From Agromyces intestinalis (GTDB taxonomy: Bacteria > Actinomycetota > Actinomycetes > Actinomycetales > Microbacteriaceae), in assembly GCF_008365295.1 (NCBI RefSeq), contig NZ_CP043505.1:1550001-1614000 (forward strand): a stretch of 64,000 bases of DNA. Reading direction: 5' to 3'. Shown piece after piece: positions 17,068-26,086 of the stretch. A program made the translations under genes and the position numbers. Position 1 is the first letter of the stretch. Each line of letters opens with the position of its first letter. The notes below the pieces were generated by a model. That model was not told the DNA's origin. It saw nothing but the letters and a program-made list of their open reading frames with translations, and searched no databases.

Positions 17068-18390
17068 TCAGCCGTTGAGCACGTCGGCGAGGTGCTCGTC
17101 CATCGCCTTCGCGGCGTCCTCGGCCGACTTCGAGCCCGACGCGACGGCGCCGAACAGCTCGGCGATGCTCTTGTCGCCCTCGATCGTCGGCCAGTTCGCG
17201 GCCGCCGGAGTCGCCTTCGAGTTGAGCGCCGCGGCGAAGAAGCCCTCCTGCTGCGGGGTCAGGCCGCTCGCCTGGGCCGCTTCGACGGCCTGCGTGCTGT
17301 TCGGGATCCAGCCGTCGACGCCGAACACGTAGTCCTTCTGGGTCTCGGGGCTGCCCGCGATTTTCGCCCACTGCAGTGCGAGGTCGCGGTGCTGCGACTT
17401 GGCTGAGATACCCCAGACCGAGCCGCCGAGCATCGCGGGCTGGTTCTGCCGCGAGAGACCGGGCAGCGGGAAGGTGCCGAGCTGGTCGGCGGTGATGTCG
17501 GGGTTCGCCTTCGTGATGCCCGCGATCGAGCCGCCCGTGCTCAGGATCGCCGACGTCTTGCCGTCGGCGAAGATCTGGTTCTGGTCGGGCGTGATGTTGT
17601 CGAGCGTCGCGGATGCCCCGGTCGAGTACGTGTTCTGGAACTCGGCGAACTGCTCGAGCCCCTCGATGCCCTCGGGCGTCGAGAACCCGCCCGTCCACTC
17701 GCCGCCCTCGCTGGTCGCGATCTCGGCGCCCGCATCCCACACGAACTGCATGCTCGACTGCCAGTACTGGCCCGGCAGGTAGAACGGCGCGAAGTCGGGC
17801 TCGGGGTGCGCCGCGGCGACCGCGTCGAGGGCGGCGGTGAGTTCGTCGTGCGTGGTCGGCACCTCGGTGACGCCGGCGTCGGCCCACATCGCCGTGTTGT
17901 AGATGACGGCGCGGGCGCCCGCGAAGCCGGGCACCGCGTAGAGCGAGCCGTCGATGCGGGCCGGGTCCTCGAGGCCGGCGAGCCAGGTCGCGCCCTGCTT
18001 CAGGTCGTCCTCGTAGTTCGTGAGGTCGAGCAGACCGCCGTTCGCGGCGTAGCCCGGCACCTGCGTGTTGCCGATGTCGATGATGTCGGGCGGGTTCGAC
18101 GTCGCGAGCGCCGTGCTGATCTTGGTCGTGATGCCGTCCCACTGCTGGATCTGCAGGTCGACCTCGGCGCCGGTCTGCTCGGTGAACGCGGCGTTGATCG
18201 CCTCGAGCGTGGCGTCCTGGTAGTCGCCCTCCATCGCCCAGACGACGAGCGTCTCGCCGTCGCCCTTCGTGGTGGGCACGGGCTGCGGACCGTCGGCGCC
18301 TGCGGTCGCGCCGGTGCCGGCGCACGAGGCGAGCGTGAGCGCCGCGACCGCGGCGAGCGCCCCGAGGGCGGTGATTCGTGTGATGCGCAT
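17068..18390 (-). CDS. Sugar-binding lipoprotein of the amino-sugar importer
   Basis: 440-residue family 1 solute-binding protein. The signal peptide MRITRITALGALAAVAAL ends in lipobox TLASC, making Cys23 the lipidation site. The start is ATG 18390 with AGGAGA 3 nt upstream; an upstream in-frame extension is rejected because it lacks a ribosome site and would bury the signal. The mature part shows the usual two-lobe pattern (TLVVWAMEGDY at the start, ALQWAKIAGSPETQKDY in the C-lobe). It is the first gene of the cassette with GH20 and ROK genes, so its ligand is probably N,N'-diacetylchitobiose or GlcNAc, by analogy with DasA/NgcE. This is an inference from context. Confidence 0.9.
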   Translation of the reverse strand: MRITRITALGALAAVAALTLASCAGTGATAGADGPQPVPTTKGDGETLVVWAMEGDYQDATLEAINAAFTEQTGAEVDLQIQQWDGITTKISTALATSNPPDIIDIGNTQVPGYAANGGLLDLTNYEDDLKQGATWLAGLEDPARIDGSLYAVPGFAGARAVIYNTAMWADAGVTEVPTTHDELTAALDAVAAAHPEPDFAPFYLPGQYWQSSMQFVWDAGAEIATSEGGEWTGGFSTPEGIEGLEQFAEFQNTYSTGASATLDNITPDQNQIFADGKTSAILSTGGSIAGITKANPDITADQLGTFPLPGLSRQNQPAMLGGSVWGISAKSQHRDLALQWAKIAGSPETQKDYVFGVDGWIPNSTQAVEAAQASGLTPQQEGFFAAALNSKATPAAANWPTIEGDKSIAELFGAVASGSKSAEDAAKAMDEHLADVLNG

Positions 18391-18494
18391 GTTCTCTCCT
18401 GGGGAGGTGGGCGGCGACGATGCCGCGTGGATGAGTGACTGCGGGTGCGTGGTGCGTGGTGTGTGGTGGGGCAGGTGCGGTGCGGAACGCATTT

Positions 18495-18524
18495 AGTAAA
18501 CGCTTTGCATAACTCTGCTGTCAA
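18495..18524 (-). promoter_or_regulatory. Promoter with LacI-type operator for the amino-sugar operon
   Basis: On the minus strand TTGACA (18524-18519) is followed after 18 nt by TTTACT (18500-18495). An operator-like imperfect palindrome, AGTAAACGCTTTGCAT on the plus strand (18495-18510), overlaps the -10 and the spacer. The AAACGNTTT core is typical of LacI/GalR-family sites. The leader to the start codon is about 100 nt. Confidence 0.7.
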
Positions 18525-18645
18525 GAGGCAGTTCGCAGCCCCGGCAGGCCGAATCAGCCGAGACGGCGCGACGCACGTGGCATCCATTACGCAATTCGTT
18601 TGGAAAACTGCGCGACGCGACCGCCCGCCCCTCCGCGGCCGCGCC

Positions 18646-18718
18646 GCGCGCTGTGCCATCTGCGCGCCCTCCGCGCCACATCGACTGGCGCAGAGCACGC
18701 CGACGTGGCGCAACGGCG
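18646..18718. repeat. Palindromic intergenic repeat, family 2, copy 1
   Basis: About 73 bp, starting GCGCGCTGTGCCAT, with core CTCCGCGCCACATCGACTGG and ending GTGGCGCAACGGCGG. It aligns over its whole length with the copy at 18790 (about 80% identity by eye) and with the one at 33100. It is the most degenerate copy: the outer arms are only partly complementary. Confidence 0.75.
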
Positions 18719-18789
18719 GGCCGGGGGCACGCCGCGACGGGTTCATGGGAAGCCAGCGCAGGCAATGCGGTGCGCACGGCAGGCTCGCG

Positions 18790-18863
18790 GCGCGCTGCGC
18801 CACCTGCGCGCTCTCCGCGCCACATCGGCTGGCGCAGACGGCGCGCAGGTGGCGCAGCGGCGG
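18790..18863. repeat. Palindromic intergenic repeat, family 2, copy 2 (best preserved)
   Basis: Perfect 17-bp outer arms CTGCGCCACCTGCGCGC (18795-18811) and GCGCGCAGGTGGCGCAG (18841-18857). They enclose a second small hairpin GCGCCA-CATCGGC-TGGCGC. It lies downstream of pheA on the same transcript, where it may act as a terminator. Also found at 18646 and 33100. Confidence 0.85.
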
Positions 18864-18944
18864 ATGCGGTGGGCGCGCGATGCGGCGTAGGCGCGCGCAC
18901 GCGCCGAGAGGGGCAGCGCGGTGCGGTGGGCGCGGCGGCCCGCG

Positions 18945-19904
18945 TCAGACCTCGGGTTCGCCGCTCAGGATGCCGCGCAGCCAGTCGCGCGCTTCGATGT
19001 AGACCTCGTCGTCGTACTTCGAGTGGTACTCGACCTCGCGCCGATCGGCGCGGGGGTACGACCCGAGGTAGATGACGCCGGGGCTGAACCGGCGCAGACC
19101 GAGCAGGGCGTCGGCGACCCGTTCGTCTTCGATGTGCCCGTCGAGGTCCATGACGAAGCGGTACCGGCCGAGCTCGTCGCCGATCGGCCGCGACTCGAGC
19201 AGCGACATGTTGACCCCGCGCGTCGAGAACTGCTCGAGCATCGCGAGCAGCGAGCCCGGTTCGTCGTCGGGCAGCTCGACGATGACGCTCGTCTTGTCGG
19301 CTCCGGTTCGCGGCGGGATGCGCAGCGACCGGCTCACCAGCACGAACCGCGTGACCGCGTTGGGGTTGTCGCCGATGCCCTCGGCGAGCACGTCGACGTC
19401 GAGCTGGTCGACGATGCCGGGCGGGGCGACCGCCGCGTCGGCGTTGCTGTCGTCGGCGAAGAGCGACGTCGCGGCCTGCACGTTGCTCGCCGCGGGAATG
19501 TGCCCGTGGTCGGGCAGGTGTCGTTCGAGCCATCCGCGCGTCTGCGCGTACGCGACGGGGTGCGCGTTGACGACACGCACATCGGCGAGCGCAGTGCCGG
19601 GCCGCGCGACGAGCACGAAGTTCACCGGCACGAGGTACTCGCCCACGATCCGCAGCCCGGGCACGGTGGCGAGCGCGTCCTGCGCCGCGGAGACCCCGCC
19701 CTCGATCGAGTTCTCGATCGCGATCATGGCCGCGGTCGAGCGCCCGGTCGTGACATCCGCCAGCGCCTCGCCCACGTTGTTGACCGACCGCCAGATCTTG
19801 CCCTGCGCCTCGGGCACCTGCTTCAGCGCCGCCTCGGTGAAGGTGCCGGCCGGCCCCAGGTAGGAGTAGGTCTCCGAGGGTCGGGCGTCGCCGGTTGCGG
19901 TCAT
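18945..19904 (-). CDS. pheA: Prephenate dehydratase
   Basis: 319 residues; converts prephenate to phenylpyruvate in phenylalanine synthesis. The catalytic domain starts YSYLGPAGTFTEAAL and contains MIAIENSIEGGVSAA and the active-site NAVTRFVLV (Thr-Arg-Phe). The C-terminal ACT regulatory domain (LPDDEPGSLLAMLEQFSTRG, then SLLESRPI) binds phenylalanine for feedback control. There is no chorismate mutase domain, so this is the monofunctional actinobacterial type. The start ATG 19904 is preceded by TAGGCT and 7 nt, predicting a leaderless transcript. Several actinobacteria keep pheA near serS; here the amino-sugar cassette lies between them. Confidence 0.97.
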   Translation of the reverse strand: MTATGDARPSETYSYLGPAGTFTEAALKQVPEAQGKIWRSVNNVGEALADVTTGRSTAAMIAIENSIEGGVSAAQDALATVPGLRIVGEYLVPVNFVLVARPGTALADVRVVNAHPVAYAQTRGWLERHLPDHGHIPAASNVQAATSLFADDSNADAAVAPPGIVDQLDVDVLAEGIGDNPNAVTRFVLVSRSLRIPPRTGADKTSVIVELPDDEPGSLLAMLEQFSTRGVNMSLLESRPIGDELGRYRFVMDLDGHIEDERVADALLGLRRFSPGVIYLGSYPRADRREVEYHSKYDDEVYIEARDWLRGILSGEPEV

Positions 19905-19954
19905 GCAGGCCAGCCTAGCCAGCGGGTCGCAGCCGACGGCGTACGGTGACGGGC

Positions 19955-21271
19955 ATGACGGATGCCCCGCGGCTCGCCGCGCAGCAGGCGGGCGCGTCGG
20001 ATGCCTCGGCCGGCGCGCCACGACTCACCGACGCCGCACGCCGCATCGCGCTGCGCCGGATGAAGGCGCTCGCGACCTGGCTGCTGATCGCCGCGGCCGT
20101 CGTGTTCGCGTTCGCGTTCGCCCTGCAGGACGCGTACCCGTGGCTCGGGTACGTGCGCGCGGCCGCCGAGGGTGCGATGGTCGGCGCGCTCGCGGACTGG
20201 TTCGCGGTGACCGCGTTGTTCCGGCATCCGCTGGGGCTGCGCATCCCGCACACGGCGATCATCCCGACCCGGAAGGACGAGATCGGCCGCACCCTGGGCG
20301 ACTTCGTCGAGCTCGAGTTCCTGTCCGACGACGTGGTGCTCGGCAAGCTGCGCTCGGTCGACCTCGCCCGACGGCTGGGCGAATGGCTGCGGGTTCCGGC
20401 GAACGCCGAGCGGCTCACGGGCGAGGCCGCCGCCGGCGCGCGCGCGGTGCTGCGCCTGCTCGCCGACGACGATGTCGAACGGGTCATCGACCAACTCGCC
20501 CGCCGGCACCTGTTCGCGCCCGAATGGGGTCCGGCGATCGGCCGGGTCGGGGCGCGACTCGTCGCGGCCGACCAACAGCGGAACGCCGTCGATGCCGTCG
20601 CCGAACAGGCCGAGGCGTGGCTCGCCGCCCACCCCGAGGCGTTCGGGTCGATGGTGTCGCGCCGGCTGCCGAAGTGGGTGCCGTCGGTCGTCGATCGGTT
20701 CGTCGACGAGCGCGCCCACCGCGAGGTGCTCGGCTTCGTGCGTGCGGTTCGCGATGATCCGCAGCATCCGGCCCGCCTCGCGATCGATGCCTGGCTCGCC
20801 GAGTTCGCCGAGCGTCTGCAGCACGACCCCGCGCTCATCGCCCGCGTCGAGGCGCTGAAGCTCGACCTGCTCGACAGCCCTCGGGTGCGCGAGTTCGCCG
20901 CCGAGGCGTGGTCGACGGTGCGCACGACGCTCGAGTCGGCGCTCGACGAGCCCGACAGCGAGCTGCGGGCCGGTCTGCGCGCCGCGGTCGCCGAGATCGG
21001 CGGTCGGCTCGCGACGGATGTCTCGCTGCAGGCGAAGGTCGACGACTGGGTGGCGGATGCCGCGGCCTCCCTCGTGCGCACGTACCGGCACGACCTCGCC
21101 GGCGTCATCGCCGAGACCGTCGAGCGCTGGGATCCGGCCGAGGCGTCCGCGAAGCTCGAGCTGCAGGTCGGTCGCGACCTGCAGTTCATCCGCATCAACG
21201 GCACGGTCGTCGGCGCACTCGCGGGCCTGGCGATCTTCACGATCGCGACCGCCGCCCGCGCCCTCCTCTGA
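19955..21271 (+). CDS. DUF445 family membrane-anchored protein
   Basis: 438 residues beginning [20 protein letters not shown]. One transmembrane helix (about residues 42-62) leads into [21 protein letters not shown], the conserved DUF445 signature. A long helical, soluble region follows, with a second hydrophobic helix at the very C-terminus ([20 protein letters not shown]). ATG 19955 is preferred over GTG 19946 because TACGGT lies 7 nt before it and overlaps the GTG. It is divergent from pheA with 50 nt between start codons. E. coli YjiN and B. subtilis YheB are distant relatives; biochemical role unknown. Confidence 0.85.
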   Translation: MTDAPRLAAQQAGASDASAGAPRLTDAARRIALRRMKALATWLLIAAAVVFAFAFALQDAYPWLGYVRAAAEGAMVGALADWFAVTALFRHPLGLRIPHTAIIPTRKDEIGRTLGDFVELEFLSDDVVLGKLRSVDLARRLGEWLRVPANAERLTGEAAAGARAVLRLLADDDVERVIDQLARRHLFAPEWGPAIGRVGARLVAADQQRNAVDAVAEQAEAWLAAHPEAFGSMVSRRLPKWVPSVVDRFVDERAHREVLGFVRAVRDDPQHPARLAIDAWLAEFAERLQHDPALIARVEALKLDLLDSPRVREFAAEAWSTVRTTLESALDEPDSELRAGLRAAVAEIGGRLATDVSLQAKVDDWVADAAASLVRTYRHDLAGVIAETVERWDPAEASAKLELQVGRDLQFIRINGTVVGALAGLAIFTIATAARALL

Positions 21272-21296
21272 CCGCACTGACTCTCGACCCCCTGAC

Positions 21297-21384
21297 CTTT
21301 CTCAGGCGTCATCGGTCGGAACCGCGTCGCAACCGGCGTGTCTTGCTGAGAAACGTGCGATTCGGGCAGGAGTTCCTGAAAAGG
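21297..21384. repeat. 90-bp three-box intergenic repeat, family 1, copy A
   Basis: Box 1 TTCTCAGG at 21299, box 2 GCTGAGAAA at 21345 and box 3 TCCTGAAAA at 21374. GGCGTGTC precedes box 2, and CGATTCGGGC lies between boxes 2 and 3. Located between the DUF445 gene and pgm (same strand), ending 38 nt before the pgm start. Other copies are at 36695, 47129 and 60427, with the same order and spacing (about 46 and 30 bp). Confidence 0.85.
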
Positions 21385-21422
21385 GTCTCGTGGGGTGGGC
21401 GGGGGCGGGGCAGACTGGGGGG

Positions 21423-23051
21423 ATGCATGAGCGAGCGGGCACCACGGCGACGGCAGACGATCTCATCGACGTCGAAGGGCTCGTCAGGGCCTATTACGAG
21501 CTGAAACCGGATGCCTCGCAGCCGACGCAGCGCGTCGCGTTCGGCACCTCGGGGCACCGGGGGTCGTCGCTGAAGACCGCGTTCAACGAAGACCACATCC
21601 TCGCCATCACCCAGGCGATCTGCGAGTACCGGGCGGCGCAGGGCACCACCGGTCCGCTGTTCATCGGCGCCGACACGCACGCGCTGAGCGCCCCCGCGCA
21701 GACCACCGCGCTCGACGTGCTCGTCGCGAACGGCGTGCGCGTGCTCGTCGACGAGTTCGACGACTTCGTGCCGACGCCGGCCGTCTCGCACGCGATCCTG
21801 AAGTGGAACGACGACCCCGCCAAGCGCGCCGAGGGCGAGGCCGACGGCATCGTGATCACGCCGTCGCACAACCCGCCCGCCGACGGCGGCTTCAAGTACA
21901 ACCCGCCGCACGGCGGCCCCGCCGACTCCGACGCGACGACATGGATCGCGAACCGCGCGAACGAGCTCATCGAGGGCGGCCTGCGCGAAGTGAACCAGGC
22001 CGAGCCGAGCGGTGTCGAGACGTACGACTTCCGCACGAACTACGTCGACGACCTGGCGAACATCATCGACCTCGACGCGATCAAACGCTCGGGCATCAAG
22101 ATCGGCGCCGACCCGCTGGGCGGAGCATCCGTGTCGTACTGGGCCGCCATCCGCGACCGCTACGGGCTCGACCTCACCGTCGTGAACGAGCGCGTCGACC
22201 CGACCTGGTCGTTCATGACGCTCGACTGGGACGGCAAGATCCGCATGGACCCGTCGTCGCCGAGCGCGATGGCCTCGGTGCTCGAGCACGCGGGCGACTA
22301 CGACATCCTGACCGGCAACGACGCCGACGCCGACCGGCACGGCATCGTCACGCCCGACGGCGGGCTCATGAACCCCAATCACTACCTGGCCGTTGCGATC
22401 GAGTACCTGTTCGCGCACCGGCCGGGCTGGCGCGACGACGCCGCGATCGGCAAGACCCTGGTGTCGTCGTCGATGATCGACCGGGTCGCTTCGTCACTGG
22501 ACCGGCGGCTCTGGGAGGTGCCGGTCGGGTTCAAGTGGTTCGTGCCGGGGCTCATCGACGGGTCGGTCGCGTTCGGGGGCGAGGAGAGCGCGGGCGCGTC
22601 GTTCCTGCGGTTCGACGGCACGGTGTGGACGACCGACAAGGACGGCATCCTGCTGTGCCTGCTCGCCTCCGAGATCCGCGCGGTCACCGGGAAGTCGCCG
22701 TCGGAGCTGTACCGCTCGCTGGTCGAGCGGTTCGGCGACCCCGCCTACGAGCGCACGGATGCCCCCGCCTCCGCCGAGCAGAAGGCGCGCCTTGCCAAGC
22801 TCGACGGCGACGCGATCGCGGCGACCGACCTCGCGGGTGAACCGATCACGGCGAAGCTGTCGCGCGCGCCCGGCAACGACGCGGCGGTCGGCGGAGTCAA
22901 GGTCGTGACCGAGGACGCCTGGTTCGCCGCCCGCCCGAGCGGCACCGAGGACGTGTACAAGATCTACGCCGAGTCGTTCCGCGGGCCAGAGCACCTGCGC
23001 GAGGTGCAGGCCGAGGCGCAGCGCATCGTCGGCGAGGCGCTCGCCGGCTGA
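21423..23051 (+). CDS. pgm: Phosphoglucomutase (alpha-D-glucose type)
   Basis: 542 residues; interconverts glucose 1- and 6-phosphate, linking glycogen, trehalose and UDP-glucose synthesis to glycolysis. Domains run in order: [14 protein letters not shown] near the N-terminus, phosphoserine loop [13 protein letters not shown] (about residues 142-154), metal loop [12 protein letters not shown], sugar-binding [10 protein letters not shown], and phosphate-binding [13 protein letters not shown] at the C-terminus. Length fits the E. coli Pgm branch. Start ATG 21423 is preceded by CAGACT and six G residues, which could serve both as a -10 box for a leaderless mRNA and as a weak ribosome site. Confidence 0.97.
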   Translation: MHERAGTTATADDLIDVEGLVRAYYELKPDASQPTQRVAFGTSGHRGSSLKTAFNEDHILAITQAICEYRAAQGTTGPLFIGADTHALSAPAQTTALDVLVANGVRVLVDEFDDFVPTPAVSHAILKWNDDPAKRAEGEADGIVITPSHNPPADGGFKYNPPHGGPADSDATTWIANRANELIEGGLREVNQAEPSGVETYDFRTNYVDDLANIIDLDAIKRSGIKIGADPLGGASVSYWAAIRDRYGLDLTVVNERVDPTWSFMTLDWDGKIRMDPSSPSAMASVLEHAGDYDILTGNDADADRHGIVTPDGGLMNPNHYLAVAIEYLFAHRPGWRDDAAIGKTLVSSSMIDRVASSLDRRLWEVPVGFKWFVPGLIDGSVAFGGEESAGASFLRFDGTVWTTDKDGILLCLLASEIRAVTGKSPSELYRSLVERFGDPAYERTDAPASAEQKARLAKLDGDAIAATDLAGEPITAKLSRAPGNDAAVGGVKVVTEDAWFAARPSGTEDVYKIYAESFRGPEHLREVQAEAQRIVGEALAG

Positions 23052-23225
23052 GGCGTCACCCGAGACCGCGCCCCTCCGGCGTCGTCCAGCCCCTGCCCCT
23101 GAACGCAGGCAGGCTCGCACACGTCGTGTCGCGGCGGCAGGCCGGGCGCTTGTGACACGCGTCCCGACCTGAGTCGCGTTCTCGGTGATGGGCGGGGAGG
23201 GGCGGGGTTGGCGGGTGGAGGCGGG

Positions 23226-24725
23226 TCAGCGCAGCGAGAAGTAGTACACCGAGCCGCCGCCGGCGAGTGCGGTGTCGACGTCCCAGTAGTCGGCGTCCTT
23301 GGTGTGGCCGCCGACCCAGACCTTCGTGCCGGCGTCGATCTGCTCGACGCGCGTGACGACGGCGGTGTGGTCGCGGTCGCCGCTGTTGTCCCAGTCGAAC
23401 TGCGCGATGTCGCCGACCTTGACGGCGGCGCGCTGCGAGTCGTCGAGCGGGGTCGCGAGGTCGGGCCGCGAGTACAGCCAGTCGCGCATCGCGGTCGAGC
23501 TCGTCCAGGTGGGCGAGGAGGCGCCGGTGGCGAAGTCGTACCACCACGCGCCGTCCATCGCCCAGCCCCGCTGCAGCAGCGACTGGCTGGTGAAGTTCGC
23601 GCAGTCGTAGCCCTCGATCACCATGAATTGGTCGCGGTTGTAGTTCTGCCAGTAGCTGAGCACGTAGTTCACCTGCGCATCGATGCGCGGGTCGCTCGTG
23701 TACGTGAGCGTGAGCACGGTGCGCTCGCGCGGCTCGGTCGCGCGAGCGGCCGCGGTGGTCGCGCGGTCGCCTCCGCTGGTCGCGGCGGCCGTCTCGGTCG
23801 AGCCGGCCAGGGCGGTGACGGATGCCACGCCGGGAACCGGTGCCGACGGCGCGACGAACGGCGCGGTGAGTTCGTCGTCGGGCGCGGATGCATCGGGCGC
23901 ATGCGTGATGGCGTCGATGACCGGGCGCGGCGCGCCGAGCGCGGCGGGAGCCGCGGGTGCCGCGGGAGCGGCAGTTGCGTCGGTGGCGGCCGCCACGGCG
24001 GATGCCTCGCCCGACGCGGAATCGACCGCCGGCGCGTAGACGTCGACGGGTGCGCCGGCCTGGTCGGCGAACGCGACCTCGACCGCCCCGAGCGCGGTCG
24101 GCGAGGTCGCGGGCACCGCGAACGTGAGCTGGTGTTCGTCGGCGGCGACGATCGTGGCCGGTGCGCCGCCGACCGTGACCGAGGCGACGTCGTCGAGGTC
24201 GTCGCCCTCGACGGTGACCTGCGCGCCGCCCGTGAAGGGCACCTCGCTCGTCGAGAGCGGGCCGGTGACGGCGGGCTCGGCCGCCGGGGCGATCGTGTCG
24301 CGGGTCTTCTTCGTGAGTTTCGGCGTCGCGACCGTCGAGACGGCGCGATGGGCATGGCTCGTGGCGCGCGGGTCGGCGTGGGCGGCTGCGGCGCCGAGCG
24401 CACCGAGGCCGAGCATGGCGGTCAGGCCGGTGAGCGCGGTGACGCGACGCGCGCCGGTGCGGCCGGCGGAGAGCCGGCGGTTGCCCTGCGGCTCGGCGCG
24501 GTGGCGGGCGCGGCGGCGCGGTTCCGCGGCGGCGGGGCGCTCGGATTCGGGTGCGGGGGCCGGGACCGGGGGGCGGTAGGTCGAACGGTGGCGCGCGGGG
24601 GTGGTGGGTTCTGCTGAAGGCACGAGGAAGCGATCCGGGTCGGGTTCGGGGGGACTTCCCACTGCATCACGCGAGTATGTGAGGATTCCTTCCGAATGCT
24701 GGGAGCCGCGTGAGAGCGCGACCAC
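23226..24725 (-). CDS. Secreted TIG-domain protein with amidase-like C-terminal domain
   Basis: 499 residues if begun at GTG 24725; GTG 24662 is an equally possible start and no ribosome site decides it. A long basic, Pro-rich head (residues 20-90) precedes an export-type hydrophobic segment, ALTGLTAMLGLGALGAAAAH, then an IPT/TIG immunoglobulin-like domain (GGAQVTVEGDDLDDVASVTV, about residues 165-225) and an Ala/Pro-rich linker. The C-terminal 160 residues resemble the Amidase_6 domain, with the likely catalytic Cys in GYDCANFTSQSLLQRGW and His in GDRDHTAVVTRVE. It probably hydrolyses a wall or extracellular amide; the substrate is unknown. Confidence 0.8.
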   Translation of the reverse strand: MVALSRGSQHSEGILTYSRDAVGSPPEPDPDRFLVPSAEPTTPARHRSTYRPPVPAPAPESERPAAAEPRRRARHRAEPQGNRRLSAGRTGARRVTALTGLTAMLGLGALGAAAAHADPRATSHAHRAVSTVATPKLTKKTRDTIAPAAEPAVTGPLSTSEVPFTGGAQVTVEGDDLDDVASVTVGGAPATIVAADEHQLTFAVPATSPTALGAVEVAFADQAGAPVDVYAPAVDSASGEASAVAAATDATAAPAAPAAPAALGAPRPVIDAITHAPDASAPDDELTAPFVAPSAPVPGVASVTALAGSTETAAATSGGDRATTAAARATEPRERTVLTLTYTSDPRIDAQVNYVLSYWQNYNRDQFMVIEGYDCANFTSQSLLQRGWAMDGAWWYDFATGASSPTWTSSTAMRDWLYSRPDLATPLDDSQRAAVKVGDIAQFDWDNSGDRDHTAVVTRVEQIDAGTKVWVGGHTKDADYWDVDTALAGGGSVYYFSLR

Positions 24726-24729
24726 TCGA

Positions 24730-26067
24730 TCAGGCCGAGACGCGCGGCCCCACGAGCACCGCGCGAGCCCACACGACCGCGAGCGGGACGAGCAGGAACG
24801 CCGCCGCGGTGTTCACCGCCGCGAATCCGCCGAGCCCCAGCAGCAGCCCCGAGAACGCCGAGGCGATCGCCGCGGCGAAGTTCATCGAGGCATCCGACGC
24901 GCCCTGCAGCGGTACCCGCAGCGCAGGCGCGACCGATCTGGTCAGCAGTGCCGAGCCGCCGATCATGCCGGCCGACCAGCCGAGGCCGAGCAGGCCGAGC
25001 GCGACCGGCACGAGCAACAGGTCGTCGGCCGGCGCGAGGATGCCGATCACCACCGCGGCGAACAGGATGACCCCGCCCGCGGCGATGACCGACGCGGTGC
25101 CGACCCGGTCGACGAGCCAGCCCATCACGGGGCTCGCGCCGTACATGCCGAGGATGTGGATGCTGAGCACGAGGCCCACGACCCCGAGCGTGGCGCCGTG
25201 CGCGTGCAGGTGCACGGGGGTCATCACCATCACGGCGACCATGATCGTGTGCGAGCACACGATCGCGAGCAGAGCGAGCAGGGCCTGCGGGTCGCGCACC
25301 GCGACGCGCAGCGCACGCCACGCGCCGGGCTCCCCCACCTCATCGGGGACGCTCGTTGCCGCTTCCACGGCCGCGGAGCGACCACGAGCGGCCCCGGCGA
25401 GCTGTGCCGCGGCCGGGGCGGATGCGTCGGGCTCCCCGGATGCCGTGGGCTCGGCGTCTGCGGCCAGCGTCCCCGGCCGGGGCAGGCGCAGCAGGGTCGC
25501 CACGAGCAGCGTCGACAGCGCGAACACCGCACCCGAGACGACGAACGGCCCGACCAGCGGCGGCAGCCCGATCGCCTGTCCGAGCCCGTCGCCGAACTCC
25601 GACAGGTTCGGTCCGGCGACCGACCCGAGCGTGGTCGCCCACAGCACCAGCGAGAGCGACCGGGCCTCGAACCCGGGTGCGGCGATCTCGGCGGCGGCGA
25701 ACCTCGCCTGCAGGCCGGCCGCCGTGCCGGCGCCGAACGCCGTGAGCCCGAGGAACGCGAGCACGACGAATCCGCTCGTCGCCGCGGTGATCACGAGGCC
25801 GGCGCCGAGCACCGCGAGCACGTAGCCGCACGCGAGGGCGATGTGCCGCCCCCGCGCGACGGCGAGCCGGGCGAGCGGCACCGCGGCCAGGCCTGCGCCG
25901 AGCACCGCGCAGGTCTGGCTGAGCCCCGCGAGGATGGCGGTGCCGGTCAGGCTCTCGACGAGCAGCGCCGCGACCGCGATGCCGCTGGCCACGCCCACGC
26001 CGGCCAGCAGTTGGTTGACGATGAGCACGGCGAGCGACAGGCCGCGACGTGGCTTCCGTTCGCTCAC
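24730..26067 (-). CDS. MFS transporter
   Basis: 445-residue major-facilitator membrane protein with about 12 transmembrane helices in two halves. They are joined by a long Ala/Glu-rich cytoplasmic loop (about residues 195-245). Start is GTG 26067 (MSERKPRRGLSLAVLIVNQL), 19 nt after the upstream VanY stop. The helix 2-3 region shows VPLARLAVARGRH and the second half MGWLVDRVGTASVI. Drug or metabolite efflux is typical of such 12-helix proteins, but no substrate can be inferred. It may be co-transcribed with the VanY-like gene upstream. Confidence 0.88.
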   Translation of the reverse strand: MSERKPRRGLSLAVLIVNQLLAGVGVASGIAVAALLVESLTGTAILAGLSQTCAVLGAGLAAVPLARLAVARGRHIALACGYVLAVLGAGLVITAATSGFVVLAFLGLTAFGAGTAAGLQARFAAAEIAAPGFEARSLSLVLWATTLGSVAGPNLSEFGDGLGQAIGLPPLVGPFVVSGAVFALSTLLVATLLRLPRPGTLAADAEPTASGEPDASAPAAAQLAGAARGRSAAVEAATSVPDEVGEPGAWRALRVAVRDPQALLALLAIVCSHTIMVAVMVMTPVHLHAHGATLGVVGLVLSIHILGMYGASPVMGWLVDRVGTASVIAAGGVILFAAVVIGILAPADDLLLVPVALGLLGLGWSAGMIGGSALLTRSVAPALRVPLQGASDASMNFAAAIASAFSGLLLGLGGFAAVNTAAAFLLVPLAVVWARAVLVGPRVSA

Positions 26068-26086
26068 CGCCGCCGCCCGCCCGCGC

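Larger units (their letters stand above)
18525..18944. other. Gene-free stretch between the amino-sugar operon and pheA
   Basis: 420 nt, extremely G+C-rich, with no plausible gene on either strand. It carries two copies of a palindromic repeat (18646-18718 and 18790-18863). The second begins about 80 nt beyond the pheA stop and could terminate pheA transcription. Nothing else was recognised. Confidence 0.6.

Noticed and set aside
18525-18944. Small genes in the region between the amino-sugar promoter and pheA
   Set aside because: Candidate frames on both strands are Arg/Ala-rich, lack ribosome sites and coincide with palindromic repeats.
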